DNA of 64,000 nucleotides from Salinibacterium sp. NK8237 (GTDB taxonomy: Bacteria; Actinomycetota; Actinomycetes; Actinomycetales; Microbacteriaceae): contig NZ_JADYWE010000002.1 in assembly GCF_015864955.1 (NCBI RefSeq), forward strand, positions 376,326-440,325, given 5' to 3'. Of this stretch, positions 26,192 to 33,339 are shown piece by piece; within the stretch, counting starts at the first letter, position 1, and each line of letters begins with the position of its first letter. Below the pieces are notes generated by a model, which was given only the letters and a program-made list of their open reading frames with translations, searched no databases and was not told the origin of the DNA. Made by a program: the position numbers and the translations under genes.

Positions 26192-27007
26192 GTGATCATT
26201 CTTGCGGCGACTCCCATCGGCAACCTTGGCGACGCGTCTCAGCGCCTCATCGAGGCCCTCACGAACGCTGAGGTGATCGCGAGCGAAGACACCCGCACGA
26301 CCATCCATCTCATGCGCGCTCTCGGCATCGACAACCGGCCGCGGCTCATCCCGCTGCACGAACACAACGAGTCAGAGAAGGCCGCCGAGATCGTCGAGTT
26401 GGCTCGCGATGCCGATGTTCTCGTTCTCAGCGATGCGGGGATGCCCGCCATTAGCGATCCCGGATTCCCTCTCGTTTCGGCAGCAGCAGCCGCTGGGGTC
26501 ACCGTCACTGCCCTGCCCGGACCGAGCGCAGTCCTCACCGCCCTCGCTGTCTCGGGCCTGCCGACTGACCGCTTCAGCTTCGAAGGCTTCCTGCCGCGCA
26601 AGGGCCGCGTCGCCTACTTCCGTGGTCTCGCTCGCGAAGAGCGCACGATGGTGTTCTTCGAGAGCCCCAACCGTCTGCCCGCGGCGCTCGCCGACCTCGC
26701 CACTGCTCTCGGCGATGATCGTCGCGCCGTAGTCTGCCGCGAGCTCACCAAAATGTATGAAGAGGTTGCTCGGGGCACCGCTGCTGAACTCGCGGCCAAG
26801 TTCAAAGACGGAGCTCGGGGCGAAATCTGTCTCGTTGTCGAGGGTGCGCCGCCCGCGACCTCCGACCTGCCCACAGCGGTCACCTATGTGCTCTCGCTTG
26901 TTGCCGATGGCGCTCGCCTGAAAGAGGCGGCAACCGAAGTGGCCGAGCAGACCGGGCTGAGCAAGCGCGAACTGTACGAAGCGGCGCTGCAGGCTAAGAA
27001 AAAGTAG
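26192..27007 (+). CDS. rsmI: 16S rRNA (cytidine-1402-2'-O)-methyltransferase
   Basis: This 271-residue SAM-dependent tetrapyrrole-methylase-fold enzyme methylates the ribose of C1402 in the decoding centre. The family landmarks occur in order: ATPIGNLGD, ASEDTRTTIHLM, LSDAGMPAISDPG, LPGPSAVLTAL, FEGFLPRKGR and FFESPNRL. The start is a GTG; a partial -10-like element, GAGAAT, lies six bases upstream, so it may be leaderless. It is a conserved neighbour of pmt and metG in actinobacteria. Confidence 0.95.
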   Translation: MIILAATPIGNLGDASQRLIEALTNAEVIASEDTRTTIHLMRALGIDNRPRLIPLHEHNESEKAAEIVELARDADVLVLSDAGMPAISDPGFPLVSAAAAAGVTVTALPGPSAVLTALAVSGLPTDRFSFEGFLPRKGRVAYFRGLAREERTMVFFESPNRLPAALADLATALGDDRRAVVCRELTKMYEEVARGTAAELAAKFKDGARGEICLVVEGAPPATSDLPTAVTYVLSLVADGARLKEAATEVAEQTGLSKRELYEAALQAKKK

Positions 27008-27025
27008 CCCCTGAACCTAGGCCAG

Positions 27026-27475
27026 TTAGTCCTGTGCCTCGCACGCAACCTTCAACTCGTGGTGGTCTTTCGTGAGGGCTTTCTTTGTTGTGCCGAGGAA
27101 CAGCAGCCCGACGACGCTCATCAGGCGCGCGCCGATGGTGAGCGGTGTCATGGTGAACCGGTATTCCAGCCGAGTTCCGCCGTGACTCGGCATGAACAGG
27201 TAGACGCTTTGGTAGTGCATGCCGTGCGACTGCGCATCCACGGTGTACGACACATCCTGCTCATAGGCGGTTACCCACATCACTTCGGTGGCTTCTTTTC
27301 CGCCAAAGACCCGTGTTTCGCGCCACTTTGTGCCGAGAGCAAGTTGCGCGGAGCCCTCAAGCACGTCGAGCGAGAGGATGCCGCTGACTCGAGTTGGAGT
27401 CTTGTCGAGGTCGCAAAATACCTCGAACACCCGGTCCGTTGGCGCGTCAATGTGCACGCTATCGGTGATCTTCAT
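27026..27475 (-). CDS. SRPBCC-family protein
   Basis: This 149-residue protein has the START/Bet v1-like lipid- or ligand-binding fold of the SRPBCC family. It begins ITDSVHIDAPTDRVFEVFCD and ends with a helix (LFLGTTKKALTKDHHELK). A hydrophobic pocket is expected; the ligand is unknown. The start at 27475 is supported by GGGAG six bases upstream. The frame stays open far beyond this point, but the extra stretch lies antisense to metG and is not a domain I recognise. It separates rsmI from metG on the opposite strand. Confidence 0.8.
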   Translation of the reverse strand: MKITDSVHIDAPTDRVFEVFCDLDKTPTRVSGILSLDVLEGSAQLALGTKWRETRVFGGKEATEVMWVTAYEQDVSYTVDAQSHGMHYQSVYLFMPSHGGTRLEYRFTMTPLTIGARLMSVVGLLFLGTTKKALTKDHHELKVACEAQD

Positions 27476-27541
27476 TGAGTCTCCCGTCTGCGCTCCATGG
27501 TACGCCGGGCAGGGTCGGCGTAATGGACTGACGCAGGCGAA

Positions 27542-27547
27542 TAGAAT
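27542..27547 (+). promoter_or_regulatory. -10 box of metG (leaderless)
   Basis: TAGAAT is followed by GGGGGC and the ATG at 27554. The G-run could also act as a weak ribosome site. Confidence 0.5.
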
Positions 27548-27553
27548 GGGGGC

Positions 27554-29134
27554 ATGTCTGCCGGCGATTCCTTCTACATTGCGACGCCCATTTTCTATGT
27601 GAACGACGTTCCCCACATTGGGCACGCGTACACGGAGGTGGCCGCCGATGTTCTCGCGCGCTGGCACCGTCAGCGGGGTGAAGAAGCCTGGTTGCTCACG
27701 GGCACCGATGAGCACGGCCAGAAGATTCTGCGCACCGCCGTGGCCAACAACACGACTCCGCAGGAGTGGGCCGACCGTCTTGTCGCCGACTCCTGGCAGC
27801 CGCTGCTTGAGACGATCGACATCGCCAACGATGACTTCATCCGCACGACTGACGAGCGCCATGAGAAGGCGGTCTCGACCTTCCTGCAGCGCCTCTATGA
27901 CGACGGCCACATTTATGCTGGCGAATATGAGGGCTACTACTGCGTTGGCTGCGAAGAGTACAAGCAACTCGACGACCTCGTCACCGCCGCCGATGGCGAA
28001 TACAAAGGCCAACTCGTGTGTGCGATCCACTCGCGCCCCGTTGAAATTCTCAAAGAGAAGAACTACTTCTTCCGCATGAGCGACTTCGGTCAGAAGCTGC
28101 TCGACCTCTACGAAAGCCAGCCCGACTTCGTGCAGCCCGCGAGCGTGCGCAACGAAATCGTGCAGTTCGTCAAGCAGGGTCTCGACGACCTCTCCATTTC
28201 GCGTTCCAGCTTCGACTGGGGTGTCAAGGTTCCGTGGGATGAAACCCACGTTGTGTATGTCTGGTTCGACGCACTGCTCAACTACGTGAGCGCCATCGGT
28301 TACGGCGTCGACGACGAGCAGTTCGCGAAGCGCTGGCCCGCCGTGCAACTCGTCGGAAAAGATATTGCTCGCTTCCACGCCGTCATCTGGCCCGCCATGC
28401 TCATGGCTGCCGGCCTGCCCGTGCCCCGCGCGGTCTTCGGCCACGGCTGGCTGCTCGTCGGTGGCGAAAAGATGTCCAAGTCGAAGCTCACCGGTATTGC
28501 TCCGAGCCAAATCACCGACACGTTCGGTTCGGATGCGTTCCGCTACTACTTCATGAGCGCCATCACGTTCGGCCAAGACGGTTCCTTCAGCTGGGAAGAC
28601 CTGAGCGCGCGCTACCAGTCAGAGCTGGCCAATGGTTTCGGCAACCTCGCCTCGCGCGTTATTGCGATGGTGAATAAGTACTTCGATGGTGAAATTCCGA
28701 CGCTCGGTGAGCTCACGGCATCCGACGAAGCGATTATTGCCACGCAGAAGCGTGCGACCGAGCAGTCGAACGCCTTCATCGACACGTTCGCGATCAACGA
28801 AGCGCTGGCCTCGGTCTGGGAACTCGTGGATGAACTCAACGGGTACATCACCGAGCAAGAGCCGTGGGCGCTGTCGAAAGACCCCGCCAACCGCGAGCGT
28901 CTCGGCACCGTGCTGGCCACCACCGTCAACGGTCTGGGCACTCTCGCGATTCTGTTGTCGCCCGTGCTGCCGAAGGCAACCGAAAAGCTTTGGCAGGCCA
29001 TCGGTGGTGTTGGTGAACTGCGCGAGCAGCGCATCGACGATGCCACCAACTGGTCGAACACCGGTCGCGTGACCGCGCTCGAATCGTCGCTGTTCCCGCG
29101 CATTGAAGTGGATGCCGAGAGCGGCACGGCGTGA
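27554..29134 (+). CDS. metG: Methionyl-tRNA synthetase
   Basis: This 526-residue class I synthetase charges tRNA-Met. It shows the HIGH-type motif in NDVPHIGHAYTE, one zinc knuckle with pairs CVGC and CAIH, and KMSKSK. It lacks the C-terminal tRNA-binding domain found in longer MetRS forms, as is usual in actinobacteria. tatD follows with a four-base GTGA overlap and ksgA after that, giving a metG-tatD-ksgA operon. Confidence 0.97.
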   Translation: MSAGDSFYIATPIFYVNDVPHIGHAYTEVAADVLARWHRQRGEEAWLLTGTDEHGQKILRTAVANNTTPQEWADRLVADSWQPLLETIDIANDDFIRTTDERHEKAVSTFLQRLYDDGHIYAGEYEGYYCVGCEEYKQLDDLVTAADGEYKGQLVCAIHSRPVEILKEKNYFFRMSDFGQKLLDLYESQPDFVQPASVRNEIVQFVKQGLDDLSISRSSFDWGVKVPWDETHVVYVWFDALLNYVSAIGYGVDDEQFAKRWPAVQLVGKDIARFHAVIWPAMLMAAGLPVPRAVFGHGWLLVGGEKMSKSKLTGIAPSQITDTFGSDAFRYYFMSAITFGQDGSFSWEDLSARYQSELANGFGNLASRVIAMVNKYFDGEIPTLGELTASDEAIIATQKRATEQSNAFIDTFAINEALASVWELVDELNGYITEQEPWALSKDPANRERLGTVLATTVNGLGTLAILLSPVLPKATEKLWQAIGGVGELREQRIDDATNWSNTGRVTALESSLFPRIEVDAESGTA

Positions 29135-30114
29135 CCGAACCGTTCATGAGGCAGCGTCACCGCAGCGCCGACGAGAAAGCCTCCGAGAAGCTGCAGTATC
29201 CGCCGCTGCCCGAACCTCTTGAGGGCGTGGTCTACGACAATCACACGCACCTCGAGATCGCTGACGGCGGGCCCGACGGAGCGCTCGACTTTCGCGAGCA
29301 CCTCGCGCGCGCAGCCTCGGTGGGTGTGCGCGGTGTCGTGCAGGTCGGTACGGATGTCGCGACGAGTCGTTGGTCGGCTGAGCTCGCCGCCACCAACCCG
29401 CGCGTTCTCGCGGCGGTAGCTATTCACCCGAACGATGCTCCCGAACTCGCTGCGGCGGGGGAGTTGGATGCTGCGCTCGCCGCCATCGACGAACTCGCCG
29501 CGCTTCCACGAGTGCGCGCGGTCGGCGAAACGGGTCTCGACTTTTTCCGCACGGATGACGAGGGTCGCCCCGCGCAGTTCCGTTCCTTCGAAGAGCACAT
29601 TGCGATTGCCAAGCGGCACGGACTTGCCCTGCAGATTCACGATCGCGACGCCCACGACGAGGTCATTGAGACGCTGTTGCGGGTGGGCGCTCCCGAGCGC
29701 ACGGTCTTCCACTGCTTCTCGGGCGATGCGGCGATGGCGCGCATTGCGGCCGACAATGGCTGGTTTTTGTCGTTCGCCGGCACAGTCACGTTCAAGAATG
29801 CGGCGAACCTGCGCGAAGCGCTCTCGGTGATCGATCTCGACCGCATCATGGTCGAGACCGATGCTCCCTACCTGACGCCGCATCCGCTGCGCGGGCGGCC
29901 GAACGCTCCCTACCTGATGCCGTACACGGTGCGCGCGATGGCCGCTCACCTCGAGATCACCGAACTCGAGCTTTCGGCTCAGCTGTCCGCCACCACGGAG
30001 GCCGTGTATGGCTCGTGGGACGCTGACCTCCCCGCCGGCACCGAGGCGGCTCCCGCCCGCGGTGAGACGACCGCTGCATCCGTCTCGACCACACAGAACG
30101 CAGGCACGCGATGA
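29131..30114 (+). CDS. tatD: TatD-family metal-dependent DNase
   Basis: This 327-residue TIM-barrel hydrolase has the metal ligands of the TatD family: DNHTHLE near the N-terminus, the Glu in GETGLDFF, His in LQIHDRD, His in VFHCFSGD and Asp in METDAPYL. TatD proteins are 3'-5' exonucleases linked to DNA repair. The GTG start overlaps the metG stop, and the stop overlaps the ksgA start (ATGA). The C-terminal 35 residues are Ala/Thr-rich and probably disordered. In Mycobacterium an rpf gene lies between tatD and ksgA; it is absent here. Confidence 0.94.
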   Translation: MTEPFMRQRHRSADEKASEKLQYPPLPEPLEGVVYDNHTHLEIADGGPDGALDFREHLARAASVGVRGVVQVGTDVATSRWSAELAATNPRVLAAVAIHPNDAPELAAAGELDAALAAIDELAALPRVRAVGETGLDFFRTDDEGRPAQFRSFEEHIAIAKRHGLALQIHDRDAHDEVIETLLRVGAPERTVFHCFSGDAAMARIAADNGWFLSFAGTVTFKNAANLREALSVIDLDRIMVETDAPYLTPHPLRGRPNAPYLMPYTVRAMAAHLEITELELSAQLSATTEAVYGSWDADLPAGTEAAPARGETTAASVSTTQNAGTR

Positions 30115-30941
30115 ACACTTTGCTCGGTCCCGCCGAGATCCGCGATCTTGCTGATCTGCTCGGCATCCAGCCCACCAAGAAGCTGGGCCAAAACTTTGTC
30201 ATCGATCCCAACACGGTGCGCCGCATCGTGAAGGCCGCGCACGTTGTTTCTGGCGAAACGGTTGTCGAGGTCGGACCCGGGCTGGGATCACTCACGCTCG
30301 GATTACTCGAGACCGGGGCATCCGTCGTCGCCGTCGAAATCGATAAGCGCCTCGCCGCCCAGTTGCCGATCACAGTCAGCCAGATGCAGCCGGATGCTCA
30401 GCTCACGGTCATCACCGAAGACGCACTGCGCGTCACCGAGCTGCCCGACGACCCCCGTGTATTCGTCGCGAACCTGCCCTACAACGTGTCGGTGCCGGTG
30501 TTGCTGCACTTCTTGGAGCACTTCGATTCGCTCGACCGTGGCCTCGTAATGGTGCAGGCGGAGGTTGGCAACCGTGTCGCCGCTGGCCCCGGCAGCAAGG
30601 TTTATGGTTCGCCGAGCATCAAGGCAGCCTGGTACGGCGAGTTTTCCACCGCTGGCCTCGTGAGCCGTCAAGTGTTCTGGCCCGTGCCCAATGTCGACTC
30701 GGTGCTCGTGCGCTTCGAACGCCGCGAACAGCCCGGCACGATCGACGAACGCAAAGCTACCTTCGCGCTCGTGGATGCCGCCTTCCAGCAGCGTCGCAAA
30801 ATGTTGCGTCAGTCACTCTCGAGTCTGTTGGGCAGCTCAACTGCCGCCTCCGACCGTCTCATTGCGGCGGGTGTCGCGCCCACAGCCCGCGGCGAGGAGC
30901 TCACGGTGCACGATTTCCTTGCTATTGCCCGCGCTGCGTAG
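30111..30941 (+). CDS. rsmA: 16S rRNA dimethyladenosine transferase (RsmA/KsgA)
   Basis: This 276-residue methyltransferase dimethylates A1518 and A1519 of 16S rRNA late in small-subunit assembly. Motifs seen: KKLGQNFVID (23-32), SAM loop VEVGPGLGS (52-60) and catalytic NLPY (121-124). It is coupled to tatD by a four-base overlap. The next gene, after a structured 181-base gap, encodes a RIO1-type kinase, a family known from late small-subunit maturation in eukaryotes and archaea. Confidence 0.96.
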   Translation: MNTLLGPAEIRDLADLLGIQPTKKLGQNFVIDPNTVRRIVKAAHVVSGETVVEVGPGLGSLTLGLLETGASVVAVEIDKRLAAQLPITVSQMQPDAQLTVITEDALRVTELPDDPRVFVANLPYNVSVPVLLHFLEHFDSLDRGLVMVQAEVGNRVAAGPGSKVYGSPSIKAAWYGEFSTAGLVSRQVFWPVPNVDSVLVRFERREQPGTIDERKATFALVDAAFQQRRKMLRQSLSSLLGSSTAASDRLIAAGVAPTARGEELTVHDFLAIARAA

Positions 30942-30960
30942 CTAAAATCCTCTCACCGCG

Positions 30961-31114
30961 CTCTGCGGTATTTCCAGAGTGGGCCACAGGCCCAGAACGG
31001 GTCTTGGGCCCGAGAGAGGGGGGAGAACTGATGACTGTCTTCGTTGCGTCTTCGATCCATCCCTCACTCATTGAGGTTGCCTCCTAACTCTGTGGGGTGA
31101 CCTCCGTTCTGGAG
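30961..31114 (+). promoter_or_regulatory. Structured leader of the RIO1 gene
   Basis: Three consecutive hairpins: CTCTG/CAGAG (30961-30979), GGGCC/GGCCC with loop ACA (30981-30993), and CGGGTC/GGCCCG with loop TTG (30998-31012). An alternative pairing of GGCCCA (30989-30994) with TGGGCC (31005-31010) would exclude the second and third. Further down, CTCC (31102-31105) pairs with GGAG (31111-31114), the ribosome site of the kinase gene. A short frame, 31031-31087, lies between. Resembles an attenuator or switch; no known class was recognised. Confidence 0.5.
31031..31087 (+). CDS. Possible 18-residue leader peptide
   Basis: An ATG five bases after GGGGGGAG opens an 18-codon frame (MTVFVASSIHPSLIEVAS) that ends 35 bases before the RIO1 kinase start. 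The strong ribosome site and the position inside a hairpin-rich leader suggest a translated leader that could influence the downstream hairpin covering the kinase ribosome site. No run of one amino acid is present, so classic amino acid attenuation is unlikely. It may be chance. Confidence 0.35.
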   Translation: MTVFVASSIHPSLIEVAS

Positions 31115-31122
31115 ATTCATCT

Positions 31123-31956
31123 ATGTCACACGGTGACGATTTTTTTGTTGTACCCGATTTAGTTTTTTCAGCGATCGAGCCTGGCGACGACCAGCGCTGG
31201 TCAACCTGGCCGTCGATTATCCCGTCGTTGCGCGGCCCGCAACCGTGGCCGCAGTGGGTTGTCACGTCGGCGGGCGCAATTGATACCGAGTTGGGCGTGC
31301 TCAAGTCGGGCAAGGAGGCTGATGTCTTTTTGATTGAGCGCGCTGAGCCTGGTGGTCGTTCTGTGCTTTTGGCAGCGAAGCGCTATCGCGGCTCAGAGAC
31401 GAGCGACTTTCGGCGGTCATCTCAATACACCGAGGGGCGACGCACTCGTCGTTCGCGAGACGCGCGTGCTCTGCAGAAGAAGTCGACCTATGGTCGAGCG
31501 CTCTCGGCGGGGCTGTGGGCTGGTGCCGAGTTTTCGGCGCTGAGTACGCTCTACCAGCTGGGCGCTCCGGTGCCGTATCCGGTGCAAGTGGACAACACCG
31601 AAGTGCTCATGGAGTTCATCGGCGATGGGCACGTTGCGGCTCCGCGCTTGGCTGCCGTTCGTGCGGATCCGAGGACAATTACAGACCTCTGGGCACAGGT
31701 AGTCGAACTCATGCGGGTGTTCGCGCGCGCTGGCTTCGCGCATGGAGATCTGTCTCCGTACAACCTGCTGGTTCACGCGGGGCGAGTGATGGTGATTGAC
31801 GTGCCGCAGATTGTCGACATTGTCAGCAATCCGCAGGGCATCGAGTTGCTCGAGCGCGACTGCCACAACGTGTGTTCGTGGTTTCTTCGGCACGGTGTCG
31901 AGTGCGATCCTGCGGAGCTGGCGGGGGAGTTGGTCGCCGAGGCCTTCGGGCGGTAG
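31123..31956 (+). CDS. RIO1-type serine/threonine kinase
   Basis: This 277-residue protein has the RIO kinase core: nucleotide loop LKSGKEADVFL (60-70), Lys86 in AAKRYRG, catalytic HGDLSPYNLL with Asp209 and Asn214, and metal Asp226 in VIDVPQIVD. It also has the RIO1 features EFIGDGHVAAPRL and the tail LLERDCHNVCSWFLRHGVE. RIO proteins are ATPases or kinases; in eukaryotes they release factors in late 40S maturation, while the bacterial role is largely unknown. It follows ksgA, whose eukaryotic homologue Dim1 acts in the same process. Ribosome site GGAG (31111-31114) may be masked by a hairpin. Confidence 0.9.
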   Translation: MSHGDDFFVVPDLVFSAIEPGDDQRWSTWPSIIPSLRGPQPWPQWVVTSAGAIDTELGVLKSGKEADVFLIERAEPGGRSVLLAAKRYRGSETSDFRRSSQYTEGRRTRRSRDARALQKKSTYGRALSAGLWAGAEFSALSTLYQLGAPVPYPVQVDNTEVLMEFIGDGHVAAPRLAAVRADPRTITDLWAQVVELMRVFARAGFAHGDLSPYNLLVHAGRVMVIDVPQIVDIVSNPQGIELLERDCHNVCSWFLRHGVECDPAELAGELVAEAFGR

Positions 31957-32044
31957 GTCAACTGCTGGGGGTGTGGTGGCTGTTGCGGGTGCGTGAGCGC
32001 GCCCGATCCTCACGTTAGCCATTCCGTTTGGTGCCGAACGACGG

Positions 32045-32050
32045 TAGGTT
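32045..32050 (+). promoter_or_regulatory. -10 box of the DUF4287-like gene (leaderless)
   Basis: TAGGTT is followed by TGCCTC and the ATG at 32057. Confidence 0.5.
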
Positions 32051-32056
32051 TGCCTC

Positions 32057-32284
32057 ATGTCGGAAGCAACGAACAGCACCCCCAGTGACCGTGACGTTCT
32101 GGAAGGAACGGGACGGCATCCCGATGAATGGTTTGCCTTTCTCGACATGGCGGGCGCAACGAAGTGGCAGCACGCCGAATTCCTGAGCTGGTTCGAAGCT
32201 AATGCCGCTCACGTGAGCACCGAGTGGGCAGAGTCGGTCACCGCACGCTATGCGGCGATTCGTGGGCTGACTATTTCCCGGTGA
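32057..32284 (+). CDS. Small DUF4287-like protein
   Basis: This 75-residue soluble protein has the pattern WFAFLDMAGATKWQHAEFLSW followed by a Trp-rich helix (EWAESVTARYAAIRGL). I recognise this as like DUF4287, a small domain seen alone or joined to START-type domains in actinobacteria. Function unknown. It is preceded by an excellent leaderless -10 box, so I take it as an independently transcribed gene between the RIO1 kinase and ispE. Confidence 0.72.
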   Translation: MSEATNSTPSDRDVLEGTGRHPDEWFAFLDMAGATKWQHAEFLSWFEANAAHVSTEWAESVTARYAAIRGLTISR

Positions 32285-32369
32285 TTTCGCCACGGTAACG
32301 AGACCCTCACAATTGTGCGCGGTCGTCGGTTATCCCCACCCGGCGCACAGACCTGTCCGCCGCACAAGG

Positions 32370-32375
32370 TAAGTT
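32370..32375 (+). promoter_or_regulatory. -10 box of ispE (leaderless)
   Basis: TAAGTT is followed by TGGTTC and the ATG at 32382. Confidence 0.5.
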
Positions 32376-32381
32376 TGGTTC

Positions 32382-33320
32382 ATGACTACCGCTCCGGCAG
32401 CCTCCACAATGGTTCACGCTCGTGCCCCAGGCAAAGTCAACGTGTTTCTCAAAGTGGGCTCACTGCTCGACGATGGCTATCACGATGTTGCGATTGCCTA
32501 TCAGGCACTGTCTCTCTGTGAAGATGTGCGGGCATTCCACGCCGACGACTTCTCCGTTTCGATTACCGGAACAGTCAATCTTTCCGGTGTTCCCACTGAC
32601 GGATCGAACATTGCGATTAAGGCGGCACGACTATTGGCTCGTCGCACGGGTTACCGCGGCGGGGTGCGACTCGAGATCGATAAGCACGTGCCGGTCACCG
32701 GTGGCATGGGCGGCGGATCAGCGGATGCCGCAGCGACACTTTTGGCGTGTGACGCGCTGTGGGGCACAGGAGTCACTCGCGAGGCAATGTTGGGGCTGGC
32801 TGCAGAGCTCGGCGCCGACGTGCCGTTTGCGCTCACCGGCGGAACAGCGATTGGAACAGGTCGTGGCGACCAGCTCAGCCCGGCTCTCGCCAAGGGCCAG
32901 TTCCAGTGGGTGTTGGCGCTCGCCGACTTCGGGCTCTCCACCCCGGAGGTCTATACCGAACTCGATCTGCACCGCCAGCGTCACTCTCAAGATATTTTTC
33001 CGGCCGAGGCTGCGCCGTGGGTCGACGCTGACGTGTTGCAGGCTTTGCGGGCCGGAGATCCGCACATGCTCGCTGAGTGCCTCCACAACGATCTCCAAGC
33101 TCCCGCGCTCAAGTTGCAACCGTCGCTCGCTGGCGTGATTGAACTTGGCGAAAAGAACGGTGCCCTTGCGGGCGTCGTTTCAGGTTCGGGGCCCACGGTG
33201 GCGTTCCTCGCGGCTGACCTTGATTCGGCTCTCGAACTGCAGATTGCCCTCAGCGCAGCGCAAATGAATGTGGTGCGAGCAACCGGTCCAGTTCACGGGG
33301 CGCGAATCATTAACGCCTAA
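32382..33320 (+). CDS. ispE: 4-diphosphocytidyl-2-C-methyl-D-erythritol kinase
   Basis: This 312-residue GHMP kinase phosphorylates CDP-methylerythritol in the MEP isoprenoid pathway. Seen: [14 protein letters not shown] at the N-terminus, the ATP loop [19 protein letters not shown], and the C-terminal [14 protein letters not shown]. The position after ksgA is conserved in actinobacteria; here two genes intervene. Its own leaderless promoter separates it from the RIO1 gene. The ABC-F gene starts 19 bases after the stop. Confidence 0.96.
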   Translation: MTTAPAASTMVHARAPGKVNVFLKVGSLLDDGYHDVAIAYQALSLCEDVRAFHADDFSVSITGTVNLSGVPTDGSNIAIKAARLLARRTGYRGGVRLEIDKHVPVTGGMGGGSADAAATLLACDALWGTGVTREAMLGLAAELGADVPFALTGGTAIGTGRGDQLSPALAKGQFQWVLALADFGLSTPEVYTELDLHRQRHSQDIFPAEAAPWVDADVLQALRAGDPHMLAECLHNDLQAPALKLQPSLAGVIELGEKNGALAGVVSGSGPTVAFLAADLDSALELQIALSAAQMNVVRATGPVHGARIINA

Positions 33321-33326
33321 CCGCAG

Positions 33327-33332
33327 TAGGCT
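33327..33332 (+). promoter_or_regulatory. -10 box of the ABC-F gene (leaderless)
   Basis: TAGGCT is followed by seven bases and the ATG at 33340, supporting that start over an in-frame one at 33268 inside ispE. Confidence 0.45.
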
Positions 33333-33339
33333 TGCCCGA

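Noticed and set aside
27476..28576. N-terminal 367-codon extension of the SRPBCC frame
   Set aside because: Lies antisense to metG, lacks domains; the SRPBCC domain starts at 27475 with a ribosome site.
28612..29949. 445-codon frame antisense to metG/tatD
   Set aside because: Covers two overlapping real genes on the other strand; no motif.
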